Source: Lachnospiraceae bacterium (lineage in GTDB: Bacteria; Bacillota; Clostridia; Lachnospirales; Lachnospiraceae). Taken from it: a stretch of 64,000 nt of DNA. The notes under the pieces were generated by a model. It had not been told where the DNA came from, did no database searches, and saw only the letters and a program-made list of their open reading frames with translations. Below are positions 27,392 through 36,827 of the stretch, in pieces (the stretch's first letter is position 1; each line of letters begins with the position of its first letter). The stretch spans positions 1,736,001 to 1,800,000 of the forward strand of contig AP025576.1 of NCBI GenBank assembly GCA_022845955.1, written 5' to 3'. A program made the position numbers and the translations under genes.

Positions 27392-28303
27392 TTACCAAAG
27401 ACTTGTTTCCGAAGTTTTTTTAGCTGCCAGATTAGCGAATAATACAAGAATCAGTCCGATAACCGACTGGAAAAATCCCACTGCGGAAGCAAAACTGTAT
27501 TCCCCGTTCAGGATTCCCCTGCGGTATACATAAGTACCGATTACATCTGCCGTGGAATATATACTTGGATTATACATAAGCACAATCGTTTCATAACCTA
27601 CGTCAAGAACCCTGCCGATTTTCATCAGGAATAAAAGAACGATGGTGGGGGTTAAACCGGGCAGGGTTATATGAAATAACTGGGCCCACCTCCCTGCACC
27701 GTCAATTCTTGCCGCCTCATATAATTCAGAGCTTATGCCTGTTAAGGAGGCTAAATAAATAATTGCGCTGTAACCGGCGGTCTGCCATATGGTCATAATG
27801 GTGTATATGCCCCAAAAATACGAAGGCTCCGTGAGAAAATTAACCCGTTCCAGCCCTAAATGGGCAAGAACGTTATTGATCAGGCCCGTGCTTGGAGACA
27901 GGAACGTAACCACCATACCCACCACCACAACACTGGAGATGAAATTGGGAAGATAGGTGACGGTCTGTACCAGTTTTTTATAACGCATCCTGCCCACTTC
28001 ATTTAATAGGAGAGCTAATATGACAGGAGCCGCAAAGCCGATTGTTAACTGCAGAAAATTAATTCCCAGGGTATTCCGCAGTAACCGCCAGAAAAAAACA
28101 GAATCAATAAACTGTCTGTAATAATCCAGCCCAACCCATTTGCTGTTAAAAATACCCTTGGCCGGCTGGTATTTTTGAATGGATATAATAAGGGATAATA
28201 GCAAAGGGACATATCTGAAAACCACAAAATAAATGAATACGGGAATGAACATAATGTAAAAAGGCATATTTTTTTTGATGCTGTTTGAAGAATTTTTAAC
28301 CAT
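27392..28303 (-). CDS. Sugar ABC transporter permease, LplB type
   Basis: A 303-residue permease, first gene of the transporter operon. It has the LplB-type opening (MPFYIMFIPVFIYFVVFRYVP), six membrane spans and EAA loop LYEAARIDGAGRWAQ. The ATG at 28303 has AAGAGG 8 bases before it; the GTG nine bases upstream does not. The gene is preceded by a gap of about 220 bases that must hold the operon promoter, beside the gene of a membrane AraC regulator transcribed in the same direction. Confidence 0.92.
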   Translation of the reverse strand: MVKNSSNSIKKNMPFYIMFIPVFIYFVVFRYVPLLLSLIISIQKYQPAKGIFNSKWVGLDYYRQFIDSVFFWRLLRNTLGINFLQLTIGFAAPVILALLLNEVGRMRYKKLVQTVTYLPNFISSVVVVGMVVTFLSPSTGLINNVLAHLGLERVNFLTEPSYFWGIYTIMTIWQTAGYSAIIYLASLTGISSELYEAARIDGAGRWAQLFHITLPGLTPTIVLLFLMKIGRVLDVGYETIVLMYNPSIYSTADVIGTYVYRRGILNGEYSFASAVGFFQSVIGLILVLFANLAAKKTSETSLW

Positions 28304-28477
28304 TGACTGCACCTCTTTCTTTGTCCGGCTGCGTTTTTGCTTGCTGTTTTTTGTGCGTGCATTAAGAGTAGCATTGATGCCGGTGGGTGTAAATCTTCCG
28401 ATTTTTAGTATTTATGGAAAAATTATAGAATATAAGGGTTAATTCTTTTGATTTTGTGCACCGTGTTTTTGGCACAT

Positions 28478-28515
28478 AAAAAAGCCCTTTTCTCATAACC
28501 GGAGAAAAGGGCTTT
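28478..28515 (-). terminator. Rho-independent terminator of the AraC-type regulator gene
   Basis: On the - strand a 14-bp stem (aaagcccttttctc / gagaaaagggcttt) is followed by TTTTATG. It ends the regulator transcript and separates it from the importer operon. Confidence 0.85.
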
Positions 28516-28525
28516 GGACAGGGAA

Positions 28526-30868
28526 TCAGAGCTTTCTGTACTGACCTGGCGAAATGCCGTTATATTTTTTGAATACCTTACTGAAACTGTTGGCGCTGCT
28601 GTAACCGGACAATTCGGCAATTTGTGAAATATTATAGGAACTGTTTTCCAATAGCTCCTTAGCCTTTTTCAGCCGGAACTGGTTCACATAATCCACAAAA
28701 TTCAGACCGGAATTCTCTTTGAAAATAAAGCTTAAATAAGAGGTGGACAGATTTACAACCTCCGCTACCGTATCAAGCGATATTTCGTTCCGGTAGTTTT
28801 CTTCCAGGTACTGATTTATTTTATCCAGAATATGGTTTTGATGTCCGTGATTCTTTTCGGAAGCGAACAGGGCAATTGCTGTAAATACCTGGATTATGTA
28901 TTCTTTCTTTTCCTCGATACTTTTTCTATGCTCCATTTCTTTATAGACATTTTGATTATCGGGCAAAACCTGTTCATTCGTCAGTCTCATTTCAAAAATG
29001 GTTCTTACCGCCGTACTTGCCAGTGCATGGAATAAATTGTCAACCATTTCAGGGGAAAGTTCTTTTTCACTCAGGTTTTCCTCCAATATACCCTCTAATA
29101 TTTCCAAAACCGATTTACAGTTACCTGATTTGGTTATCGTAATGAGGCGCGTTTCCTGCTCTATCGGATAGGTAATTACGGTGCCGGTACTGTTCCTTAC
29201 CTCATCAATGTAGATTACAGAGTTCTGGCCTTTGACAATTTGGTATTTTATCGTTTCAAGCGCATCGATATACGACTGATAACAGTTCCTGATACCCTGA
29301 TAGCTTTGGCCTATACCGATAACATAAGGCAAATCGCTTTTTTCCATAAAGTATTTCTGTATTTTTTCAAGATAGTCATTTATCCCGCTGCGTTCATAGA
29401 AGGATTTTGGAGCATTGAGTAAGGAGACGATTGTCTGGTCGTCTTTATCAAGAAAATAATAACAGCATTGTCCGTATAAAGTCTGCCTTGCGATTTCCAT
29501 CATATTCCTGGTATCCTCTTTAAACAAACGCTTATACTTTTTCAGGCTGTGGGGAGTTTCTTCCCCGATATCATAGACAATAACCTGATAATAAGGGTGG
29601 GGGAGATCGATTCCTATCTCCAGCCCGACCTTTTCATAATCGCTGCTGACTTTTCCGTTAATGATATCGTATATATATTTGTCCTGCAGCATAGGCTTGT
29701 TTTTTTCAAAATTATCCTGCAGCACCTGGTTTTCTTTATATACATAATCGATAATACTGTTAATCAGAGTAAATTCATTGCTGTTTCCGCTCCGGGTTAG
29801 AGCCGTTTTTTTATCCCCGATGATATTTATATAGCTCAATATTTTGTTCATGGGTTTATATAAACCATTGATTATATATAGTGTTAATACGATGGAAAGG
29901 ACAATGCTTATTGAAGCAACCAGAATCGTAACATTACGGATTTGATTGACGCTTTCCTTAATATAACCGGTAGGTATAACCGATATATATTTCCAATGAA
30001 GAGAGTCGGACTGTATGTATTGAATCGTAAACGGACTGCCCTCCACCACCAGCTCCGCCGTATTTTGCGCATCGGTCATAGTTGCCAGCTGTGAGCGGAC
30101 GGCGGTTTGGATGAACGGCAGATCTTCAAATTCAGCATAGTAGTCTTCATTTGTATAAACGATATTACCCAGGCTATCCACAACATAATTAAAAACAATG
30201 GTTTCATTGTTATAGTTGGACATTTCTTTGTCAAACAGGGATTTACTCATATTAACGACAAGCATTCCCTTTGGGGAACGGTCGATGAAAGGCAGCGATT
30301 CCGTAAAAACAGCTACCGGAATTTCATAGGTGCCTCGATACAGTTTTTTTCTGCCGATATAATGAAAGCCGCTGGTGGCGAACAGCCGGTTCCAGTCGAT
30401 ATCCTCTTTATATTTGCAGACATCCGAAAAGAAAAGGGAACGCTGATATTTTCCTTCGGTTCCCAATACAATATCCGTTTTCTTTATATAAAGCCATATA
30501 TCCGAAATGTTGTTATTGTTTGCCTTAAGTGCGCTTAAATAAGCCATAGAATCCTGAATCAGTTCAAAATTATCATAGGTATTCTGGCCGGACATATACA
30601 GGACTTCATTCAGGCTTCGGTTCAGGGCGGCCTGCATAATATTAGCCTGCAAAGAGTTAATTTCCTGATCAATACTTTTTTGTGCCTGCTTCAGGATGAG
30701 CATATTGCTGTTCTGCACTTCATGGATCATCATGCCGGAAGATTTCCGGTACGAAAAAAAAGACACCAATACGATGGAAATAAGGACCAGTGCCATTATA
30801 TACAGGAATATTCTTACAAATATACTGTTTAATCTGAATTCTTTGATGCTTCTTGAAAAAATGCCCAT
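28526..30868 (-). CDS. Membrane-anchored AraC family regulator with extracytoplasmic sensor
   Basis: A 780-residue one-component regulator. A membrane segment at about 15-38 (FVRIFLYIMALVLISIVLVS) and another near 300 (VTILVASISIVLSIVLTLYI) bracket an outside Cache-type sensor domain. A middle cytoplasmic region follows, then an AraC DNA-binding domain with two helix-turn-helix motifs at the end (ISLDTVAEVVNLSTSYLSFI and ISQIAELSGYSSANSFSKVF). Such proteins (YesN/YtdP type) sense sugars outside the cell and activate the neighbouring importer genes, here the xyloside locus just downstream. The start at 30868 has AAGGGGA in front; an ATG 48 bases earlier is less likely. Confidence 0.88.
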   Translation of the reverse strand: MGIFSRSIKEFRLNSIFVRIFLYIMALVLISIVLVSFFSYRKSSGMMIHEVQNSNMLILKQAQKSIDQEINSLQANIMQAALNRSLNEVLYMSGQNTYDNFELIQDSMAYLSALKANNNNISDIWLYIKKTDIVLGTEGKYQRSLFFSDVCKYKEDIDWNRLFATSGFHYIGRKKLYRGTYEIPVAVFTESLPFIDRSPKGMLVVNMSKSLFDKEMSNYNNETIVFNYVVDSLGNIVYTNEDYYAEFEDLPFIQTAVRSQLATMTDAQNTAELVVEGSPFTIQYIQSDSLHWKYISVIPTGYIKESVNQIRNVTILVASISIVLSIVLTLYIINGLYKPMNKILSYINIIGDKKTALTRSGNSNEFTLINSIIDYVYKENQVLQDNFEKNKPMLQDKYIYDIINGKVSSDYEKVGLEIGIDLPHPYYQVIVYDIGEETPHSLKKYKRLFKEDTRNMMEIARQTLYGQCCYYFLDKDDQTIVSLLNAPKSFYERSGINDYLEKIQKYFMEKSDLPYVIGIGQSYQGIRNCYQSYIDALETIKYQIVKGQNSVIYIDEVRNSTGTVITYPIEQETRLITITKSGNCKSVLEILEGILEENLSEKELSPEMVDNLFHALASTAVRTIFEMRLTNEQVLPDNQNVYKEMEHRKSIEEKKEYIIQVFTAIALFASEKNHGHQNHILDKINQYLEENYRNEISLDTVAEVVNLSTSYLSFIFKENSGLNFVDYVNQFRLKKAKELLENSSYNISQIAELSGYSSANSFSKVFKKYNGISPGQYRKL

Positions 30869-31252
30869 AATAATCCCCTTATAACTGTTCAGTCCCTTCA
30901 AGTTATTAATAAACATATATTATTTTTGCGCTTTTGTAAAGCAAACCTCCATACCCGGTATACCGGACGGCACCATGCATGAGGTAACAGTTCATTGAAC
31001 TGTTATGAGCTATATGGTTAGGGAATATAAAGACATAAAATATTATTGTTTTCCAGACGGTATTATGTTAGTATAAAAATAAGCATAAATTTCTATGAAT
31101 CTGGGCGTTACGCCATCTTACTTCTATCTTTATTCAGAGACTCTATGCTTACAATCCATTTAAACAGGCAGGGAGTCAGATGGAAGAAAAGGTGCGGGAC
31201 ATTTTCTTTAAACTGCTTCCTGCGTACAATTGCAGAAAGAAAGGAGCAGTTT
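30869..31252. other. AT-rich intergenic region between divergent genes
   Basis: About 380 bases holding promoters for the AraC regulator (-) and the Rpn gene (+). It contains the palindrome at 30985-31005. A weak promoter-like pair TTGTTT-17-TAGTAT (31046-31074) faces the Rpn gene. The open frame running from 31046 into the Rpn gene has no sign of being coding. Confidence 0.5.
30985..31005. repeat. Palindrome taacagttca / tgaactgtta
   Basis: Perfect 10-bp arms around a single T. The half-site gtaac-n-gttca matches those at 8465-8494 and, with one change, 14094-14134. Confidence 0.55.
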
Positions 31253-32227
31253 ATGGGAGAAACGGAAAAAGAACTGCATGTGGTTAGAAACCACAAAGAC
31301 ACTGTGTTCCGATTGCTTTACAAGGACAAGGGGAATCTTCTTGAGCTTTACAATGCTTTAAACGGGACGGATTACAGGCAAGCGGAGGAACTGGAAATCT
31401 GTACGCTGGAAAATGCCATCTATATGGGGATCAAAAACGATGTTTCGTTTTTGTTTGATTCAGAAATGAACCTTTATGAACATCAGGCGTCATTTAATCC
31501 GAATATGCCGCTGCGGGATCTCATTTATGTGGCAAAACAGCTGGAAAAGTATATGGCTATGGACACTTTGTATTCCAGTAAATTGCTGAAAATACCGGTT
31601 CCTCGTTTTGTAGTGTTTTATAACGGGACGGATAAACACCCGGAGCGCAAGCTGTTAAAGCTGTCAGATGCCTATGAAAAAGAAGTTACGGTTCCGGAGC
31701 TGGAGTTAAAGGTGCTGATGCTTAACATCAACCTGGGGAATAACCGGGAGTTGATGCAGAAATGCAAAACGCTGAAGGAATACTGTATGTTTGTGGAAAC
31801 CATACGGAAATATGCTGCCAGCATGAAAATTGAGGATGCGGTGGAAACGGCGGTCAGGGAATGTATTCAGAAAGATATTCTGGCGGAATTTTTAACCGTA
31901 CAGAAGGCGGAGGTTATAGCTATGTCTATTTTTGAATATAACGAAGCAGAGGAAATGAAAAAAATACGTGCTGCTGAATTCGATGTCGGATGGGATGCGG
32001 GGATGGCAAAAGGAAAAGAAGCGGGATTAGAAGCGGGATTAGCAGCAGGAAAAGCAGCAGGAAAAGCAGAGGATGTTCTGGTATTGTTGGAAGAACTGGG
32101 CGAAGTCCCGGAGAATCTGCGTGCTGTAATCCTTAAGGAATCTGATTTGGAGCTTCTGAAAAAATGGCTCAGGGAGGCTGCAAAAGCGGATACAATACAG
32201 CGTTTTCTGGATGAGACAGGTCTGTAA
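31253..32227 (+). CDS. Rpn family (PD-(D/E)XK) recombination-promoting nuclease/putative transposase
   Basis: A 324-residue protein. The N-terminal region has the Rpn-type nuclease pattern: HKDTVFRLLYKDKGNLLELYNALNGT, then DVSFLFDSEMNLYEHQAS, where an Asp and a Glu-x-Gln form the PD-(D/E)XK active site. MNPDNPLR-like text (NPNMPLRDLIYVAKQLEKY) follows. The C-terminus has a repeat-rich Ala/Gly/Lys helix (GLEAGLAAGKAAGKAE). Rpn proteins cut DNA in vitro and have been linked to recombination and phage defence. The start is 31253 because AAGGAG lies just before it. It is a solitary gene, as is common in Clostridia. Confidence 0.85.
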   Translation: MGETEKELHVVRNHKDTVFRLLYKDKGNLLELYNALNGTDYRQAEELEICTLENAIYMGIKNDVSFLFDSEMNLYEHQASFNPNMPLRDLIYVAKQLEKYMAMDTLYSSKLLKIPVPRFVVFYNGTDKHPERKLLKLSDAYEKEVTVPELELKVLMLNINLGNNRELMQKCKTLKEYCMFVETIRKYAASMKIEDAVETAVRECIQKDILAEFLTVQKAEVIAMSIFEYNEAEEMKKIRAAEFDVGWDAGMAKGKEAGLEAGLAAGKAAGKAEDVLVLLEELGEVPENLRAVILKESDLELLKKWLREAAKADTIQRFLDETGL

Positions 32228-32277
32228 TGACTTCCGGGGACCGGGGCATCCTGCGGGTTTGGGCGGATATGTGCAGG

Positions 32278-32970
32278 CTAATTGGGCCTGTTCTTAATTA
32301 TCAGCTCCAACAGATGAAGATCCTCTGCGCTGGTAATGATCTCGGATATGGATTTCTTTTTAAACTTATGCAGGATACTATGTATCTGTGATTTGACGGT
32401 TGACATTTCCACATGTCGTATCGCGCAGATATCTGCCCGGGTATGGCCGGAGGAGAGCAGATACAGGGTATCCAGTTCCGTTACGGTGAGAGAGGAAAGC
32501 AGATTCAGCATATAAAGAAAGCTGGTTTCGTAGGTCTTTACCCGTTTGAATTCACTGCGGATTTTACCTGCAATTTCGGGACGGATGGGGGATCGGCCTT
32601 CATAGGCGGCTTTCACGCCGGCGATGATTTCCTCGTTGGAGGAATTTTTGAGCATATAGTCACATACACCCAGCTGAAATGCGGAAAAAATCAGTTCATC
32701 GTCTTCATAAACCGTAAGGATTATGATTCTGATATCAGGTAGGGTGGCGAGGATTTCCCGGGAGGCGCGGATTCCTGCATCTTTTGTTTCCATTTCAATA
32801 TCCATGAGTATGATATCCGGAGGGGAAGCCAGGGCGGCGGCGACAGCCTGTGTCCCGCTGCTTACGCTGCCAACGAGTGCAATCTCAGGGCACCGGCCCA
32901 GATAATACGCATATTTTTCCCGGATTGGCTGCAAGTCCTCTGCAATGAGGACTTTTATTTTATTTTCCAT
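32278..32970 (-). CDS. Response regulator, NarL/LuxR type
   Basis: A 230-residue regulator. The receiver domain (1-125) has the acidic pair ED at 11-12, the phosphorylated Asp57 in DIILMDIEME, and Lys108 or so in YMLKNSS. The end (about 155-205, SLTVTELDTLYLLSSGHTRA then MSTVKSQIHSILHKF) is a LuxR-type helix-turn-helix that binds DNA. Its start overlaps the end of the histidine kinase gene by 11 bases, so the pair is coupled. No target operon is obvious next to it. Confidence 0.9.
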   Translation of the reverse strand: MENKIKVLIAEDLQPIREKYAYYLGRCPEIALVGSVSSGTQAVAAALASPPDIILMDIEMETKDAGIRASREILATLPDIRIIILTVYEDDELIFSAFQLGVCDYMLKNSSNEEIIAGVKAAYEGRSPIRPEIAGKIRSEFKRVKTYETSFLYMLNLLSSLTVTELDTLYLLSSGHTRADICAIRHVEMSTVKSQIHSILHKFKKKSISEIITSAEDLHLLELIIKNRPN

Positions 32971-34507
32971 TTATTTTCCTCTTTTCGGTGAAAATCTGTG
33001 TGATTTTAGGAAGGAGTATCTGGAAAGCGGTTCCTTTTCCCAGCGTGCTGCGCACTTCGATTTTTCCTTCATGTGCCTGGATAATACGGTAGGTCAGTGA
33101 CAGGCCGATGCCCCAGTGCCTGGCGGTGGGTTTGGAGGAAAAGAAGGGGGTGAATATCTTTTTTATGTTATTTTCCGATATCCCGGTCCCCGTATCCTGT
33201 ATTTCCAGAAGAATCCAGTCATCCGTATAGCGCAGATTGACGGTGAGGGTACGTTCCGCCGGGATTCCGGCGCTTTCCTCTTTTGCTGCCATGGCATCCA
33301 TGGCGTTTCCTATGATGTTTGTGAGTGCCTGCTCCAGATAGACCGGATCGGCCAGCGCAAGCACAGGGTATTCGGCGAAATTCTTCCTGATTTCAATCCC
33401 GGCGGTTTCCGCGCAGAAAGGCGAGAGGACCTTCTCCAGCAAATCCTTCAAATCAATATCAATCAAATGCAGTTCGCTTGTTTTCGTGTTTTTATGGATT
33501 TCATCGATGCGGGAATACAGTTTTTCACAACGGTCCTTTGCTTCCTGTAATGCTTTCTCCGGATTTACAGCGGCAGGAAGAAGTTCCAGTCCGGACTGAA
33601 TGGCAAGCAGTTCGTTTTTTATGTAATGACAGAATACTTTGGAGGTAGTTTCCGTTGCATCAATCTGCTTTGAAATTTCAAAGGCTTCCGCGTTGATTTG
33701 ATGGCTGATATGGGTGAGCCGGTACAGGCTATAGCATATCAGCAGCAAAAAAACGATAAAAATAAAAGGAAATATGTTGTAAAAAACAATGCTGTTTCCC
33801 AGATTAATATACCAGAAATAATAGGACTGCGCAATTTTGGAGATACGCAGCAGAAAAGAGGGAGTCCGGGAAATAAAGGTGAAATACAGGGTGCTCAGGG
33901 TGAAAAAGCAGACGGTCATAAGAAGGAAATTATACCGGATCAGCTGGATGCGCGGCGAGTGGTAAAAAGAAACCAACAGCATAAGCACACTGAGCAGGAC
34001 CAGCAGGTTGTTGCCGGAACGGGTGAGGATATAGATGATATTTTCAGCATCATAAAACTGTCTGGAACCTAGAAAGGCGGGATACAAAAAATAGTAGCAG
34101 CGTATATTGAAGGCAGGATCGTAGATAAGAAGCTGAAGCAGGAGGTAAATCCAGATGGCGGTTTTGGCGCGCCGTATGGTTTTTACCGTAAAAGGGGTAT
34201 GGAAGTTCAGGGCGAAACAGACGCTGGCAAGCACGATGCTGAGACTGGCAACGTTAATGAGCCTGATTACATTAAAGCGGGAGATGGGGAGGAAAAACAG
34301 ATAACGCCATAACGGATCCGGCAGATAAAAGTAATTTTTTATCACATTATAGTAATACGCATCCCTGGAATAATAAATCATCATACTGAAAATGGCAAAA
34401 AAGTAGGCGACCAGGACAAGGGTGAACGGAATGGTATGCCTTTCCCTGTGATGCTGGTACAGCATGAAAATAATGATAAAAAGCAGAATGAAAAGTACGT
34501 AAAACAT
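32960..34507 (-). CDS. Membrane sensor histidine kinase
   Basis: A 515-residue kinase. The first 265 residues carry about seven hydrophobic segments, with no large outside domain. Then comes the phosphoacceptor region VFCHYIKNELLAIQSG with the His, the N box LTNIIGNAMDAM, the G1 box EIQDTGTGISENN and G2 WGIGLSLTYRIIQAH. It would phosphorylate the NarL-type regulator encoded directly after it. The signal is unknown; multi-span sensors of this sort often sense membrane or peptide signals, which is only a family-level remark. Confidence 0.88.
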   Translation of the reverse strand: MFYVLFILLFIIIFMLYQHHRERHTIPFTLVLVAYFFAIFSMMIYYSRDAYYYNVIKNYFYLPDPLWRYLFFLPISRFNVIRLINVASLSIVLASVCFALNFHTPFTVKTIRRAKTAIWIYLLLQLLIYDPAFNIRCYYFLYPAFLGSRQFYDAENIIYILTRSGNNLLVLLSVLMLLVSFYHSPRIQLIRYNFLLMTVCFFTLSTLYFTFISRTPSFLLRISKIAQSYYFWYINLGNSIVFYNIFPFIFIVFLLLICYSLYRLTHISHQINAEAFEISKQIDATETTSKVFCHYIKNELLAIQSGLELLPAAVNPEKALQEAKDRCEKLYSRIDEIHKNTKTSELHLIDIDLKDLLEKVLSPFCAETAGIEIRKNFAEYPVLALADPVYLEQALTNIIGNAMDAMAAKEESAGIPAERTLTVNLRYTDDWILLEIQDTGTGISENNIKKIFTPFFSSKPTARHWGIGLSLTYRIIQAHEGKIEVRSTLGKGTAFQILLPKITQIFTEKRKINGK

Positions 34508-34616
34508 AGTGCCTTCCCCTCTATAAAGGCCGGTGAGATACCGGCTGTCTGCAGCGGCGTATCCGGATATTTCCGCATACCAGCCCCTCCTGCCTGTTGG
34601 ATGAAAACATCCGGGT

Positions 34617-35471
34617 TCACCGGGTTTTGGCCCGCAGGCGCCTGCGGTAGGCCGTGGGTGTTTCGCCCGTCTGCTCCCGGAACAGACGGGTGAAATAGTT
34701 ATAATCCGGGATCCCGACTTGGCCGGCCAGCGTACCGACCGGTAAATCGGTGCGTTCCAGAAGCTGCCGGGCTTTCTCCATGCGGGCCTTCCGGATCAGA
34801 TCGCCTGCCGTACAGCCATATTGCTTTTTAACCTGGGAACAGAGCGTGGTTTTCCCCACATCCAGAGCGTCGCACATCCGTTCCAGGGAAAGCGGCTCCT
34901 CCAGGTGTGCCGCAATATACTGCCTGGCCCGGCGGGGAAGGCTTTCGCATTGCAGCCGGATACTGTCCTCCAGCCAGACGGAAACGGCGCAGGCCTGCAG
35001 TACCCGGGCGCAGGCCAGAATATGCGCTTCCTCCGCCAGGGGAAGGCAGTCATAAGCCGACTGAAGAATTTCCGGGCGGATTCCCTTCTCTGTGAGTGCG
35101 TGGACTACCTTGCGGCATGGCCCCTGGGGGTCTGCCGTGCGGCGCATCTGCCCGAACATCAGGAAACCAAGGATTTCCCCGCCGTTGCAGATGGGGGCGG
35201 CGGCCTCCGTAAGACCTGCATGGCATGAATAGATATGAATTTCTCCGGGATTCTTTTCCCTGGATTGTTCCAGTGCGGTACGGTCACAGGCCAGGCAGCG
35301 TTCCAGCCCTTTCGGAAGGGAACGGATAAGCTTGCAGAAACCGCTGAGGTTGACCGGGTATGCGGCCACTTCTCTGCAGGCTAGATCAAACACTCCCACC
35401 CGCAGGCCGGAAATGGTGTGGAAATCCCGGAGAAGCGGGAGCAGCCGCTTTTTATCAAAGACAATTTCCAT
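34617..35471 (-). CDS. PocR-domain AraC family transcription regulator
   Basis: A 284-residue regulator. Residues 1-165 form a PocR-type ligand domain with its conserved Cys pattern: FCKLIR, RCLACDRTAL and YSCHAGLTEAAAPI. The end is an AraC DNA-binding domain (SLERMCDALDVGKTTLCSQV and VGTLAGQVGIPDYNYFTRLF). PocR domains bind small hydroxylated or hydrocarbon-like ligands, as in propanediol control. It is divergent from the UroD-like gene (35622), with 150 bases between them, and probably controls that gene and the importer after it. No membrane segments, so it senses a cytoplasmic ligand. Confidence 0.88.
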   Translation of the reverse strand: MEIVFDKKRLLPLLRDFHTISGLRVGVFDLACREVAAYPVNLSGFCKLIRSLPKGLERCLACDRTALEQSREKNPGEIHIYSCHAGLTEAAAPICNGGEILGFLMFGQMRRTADPQGPCRKVVHALTEKGIRPEILQSAYDCLPLAEEAHILACARVLQACAVSVWLEDSIRLQCESLPRRARQYIAAHLEEPLSLERMCDALDVGKTTLCSQVKKQYGCTAGDLIRKARMEKARQLLERTDLPVGTLAGQVGIPDYNYFTRLFREQTGETPTAYRRRLRAKTR

Positions 35472-35621
35472 GATGCCCTCCCCATATATGGTGGTAAAAT
35501 AGTCCGCTGTTGAACGATTATGCTAATAATAGCACAATTGCCTCTATTATGCAAAAAATGGCTCTGGTAGAATAAAAAAACACAGGCAAAAACACGGCAT
35601 ACAGAAGGGAGCAGCTATAAC

Positions 35622-36641
35622 ATGACACAAAGAGAATTAGTTATCGCAGCATTGAACCATGAAGAAACCACACCGGTTCCCTATCATATTGATTTTACAG
35701 GGCAGTCGCTGGAGCAGCTGATTGCTTATACGGGGAACCCGGATATTGAAGCGCAGCTGGGCGTGTGTATGAATTATATCCAGTATTGGGGCTGGCCTGC
35801 GGAGATCGACGGGCGTCCCGGCTATTTCCGGGATGAATTCGGCGTTGTGTGGAACCGGAACGGGGCCGATAAGGATATCGGCGTGGTGGAGAAGCCGCAG
35901 ATAGAGGATCTGGAGGAATGTGATTATACCTTCCCTGTATGTGATGAGGCGAGGCTGCGGCGGGAATATGAGGAGCTTGTGGCGGGCAGGGGAGAGCGGT
36001 TCACGATGGCCGGCTTCGGGTTTTCCATGTTTGAGAGATCCTGGTCTCTGATGGGGATGGAAAATGTGCTTATGAGCATGATTACCTGCCCCAAGGAACT
36101 GGAAACGCTGTATGATCAAATCTGTGATTATTTTTGCCGCCTTGTGGATATTGCGCTGGAATACGATATCGACGGTGTATATTTCGGAGATGACTGGGGC
36201 CAGCAGAAGGGGCTTATCATGGGGCCGGATCACTGGCGCCGTTTCATCAAGCCCAGAATGGCCCGTCTGTATGATCGTGTCAAAAAGAAGGGCAAGTATA
36301 TTGTGCAGCATTCCTGCGGGGATTGTCATGAAATTTTTCCGGATTTAATCGAAATCGGACTGGACTGTTATCAGACGTTCCAGCCGGAAATTTATGATAT
36401 TGGGAAAATGAAGGCCCTGTACGGCGGAAAGCTGGCCTTCTGGGGCGGTGTGTCCACTCAGCAGTGCCTTCCCTATGCGTCGCCGGAGGGTGTCAGGGCG
36501 GAGGCCGTGCGCATTATTAAGACGCTGCGAAGCAACGGCGGCCTGATTATTGCACCCACCCATGCGCTGCCTTTTGACGTACCTCCGGAAAATATCCTGG
36601 CTCTGCTGGATGTATTCCGGAATCAGGAGCAGTATTTATAA
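35622..36641 (+). CDS. Uroporphyrinogen decarboxylase-like (UroD/MtaA family) protein
   Basis: A 339-residue TIM-barrel protein of the UroD superfamily. It begins MTQRELVIAALNHEETTPVPY, the usual opening of the methyltransferase-type branch. A zinc site is suggested by HSCGDC (His230, Cys232) and a further Cys in GGVSTQQCLPY, as in MtaA/MtbA corrinoid methyltransferases. True HemE lacks this Cys pattern and has a PxWxMRQ-type N-terminus that is not present. It would be expected to handle a methyl group or act on a small acid, but no corrinoid protein is encoded nearby. It sits between a PocR regulator and a sugar importer and ends at a terminator. Confidence 0.8.
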   Translation: MTQRELVIAALNHEETTPVPYHIDFTGQSLEQLIAYTGNPDIEAQLGVCMNYIQYWGWPAEIDGRPGYFRDEFGVVWNRNGADKDIGVVEKPQIEDLEECDYTFPVCDEARLRREYEELVAGRGERFTMAGFGFSMFERSWSLMGMENVLMSMITCPKELETLYDQICDYFCRLVDIALEYDIDGVYFGDDWGQQKGLIMGPDHWRRFIKPRMARLYDRVKKKGKYIVQHSCGDCHEIFPDLIEIGLDCYQTFQPEIYDIGKMKALYGGKLAFWGGVSTQQCLPYASPEGVRAEAVRIIKTLRSNGGLIIAPTHALPFDVPPENILALLDVFRNQEQYL

Positions 36642-36668
36642 AAAATGCAAACCTCGCATCCCAAAGCA

Positions 36669-36709
36669 GAAAAGGTCCCGGGAATTACATCCGGTACCTT
36701 TTCTTTTTT
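36669..36709 (+). terminator. Rho-independent terminator after the UroD-like gene
   Basis: Stem gaaaaggtcccgg (36669-36681) and ccggtaccttttc (36691-36703) with one mismatch, followed by six T. Confidence 0.85.
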
Positions 36710-36745
36710 GTGCAATCCTCCTAAAAGTTTATGAAATTTCAACCT

Positions 36746-36773
36746 TTGCACTGGTTGGGTATACATATATACT
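36746..36773 (+). promoter_or_regulatory. Sigma-A promoter for the UgpB-type importer operon
   Basis: -35 TTGCAC (36746-36751), 16-base spacer, -10 TATACT (36768-36773), about 55 bases before the receptor gene. With the terminator upstream, it makes the importer an independent transcription unit. Confidence 0.5.
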
Positions 36774-36827
36774 AAGACATGTCAGCGAAATCTACGACAA
36801 ATAAGTAGTGATAAGGGAGGAAAAAGT

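Noticed and set aside
31046-31252. In-frame extension of the Rpn gene
   Set aside because: No start site signals; AAGGAG and the family start point to 31253.
32010-32075. Short tandem repeats coding Ala/Gly/Lys in the Rpn gene as a possible repeat array
   Set aside because: They are a coding repeat in the C-terminal helix typical of Rpn proteins, not a separate element.
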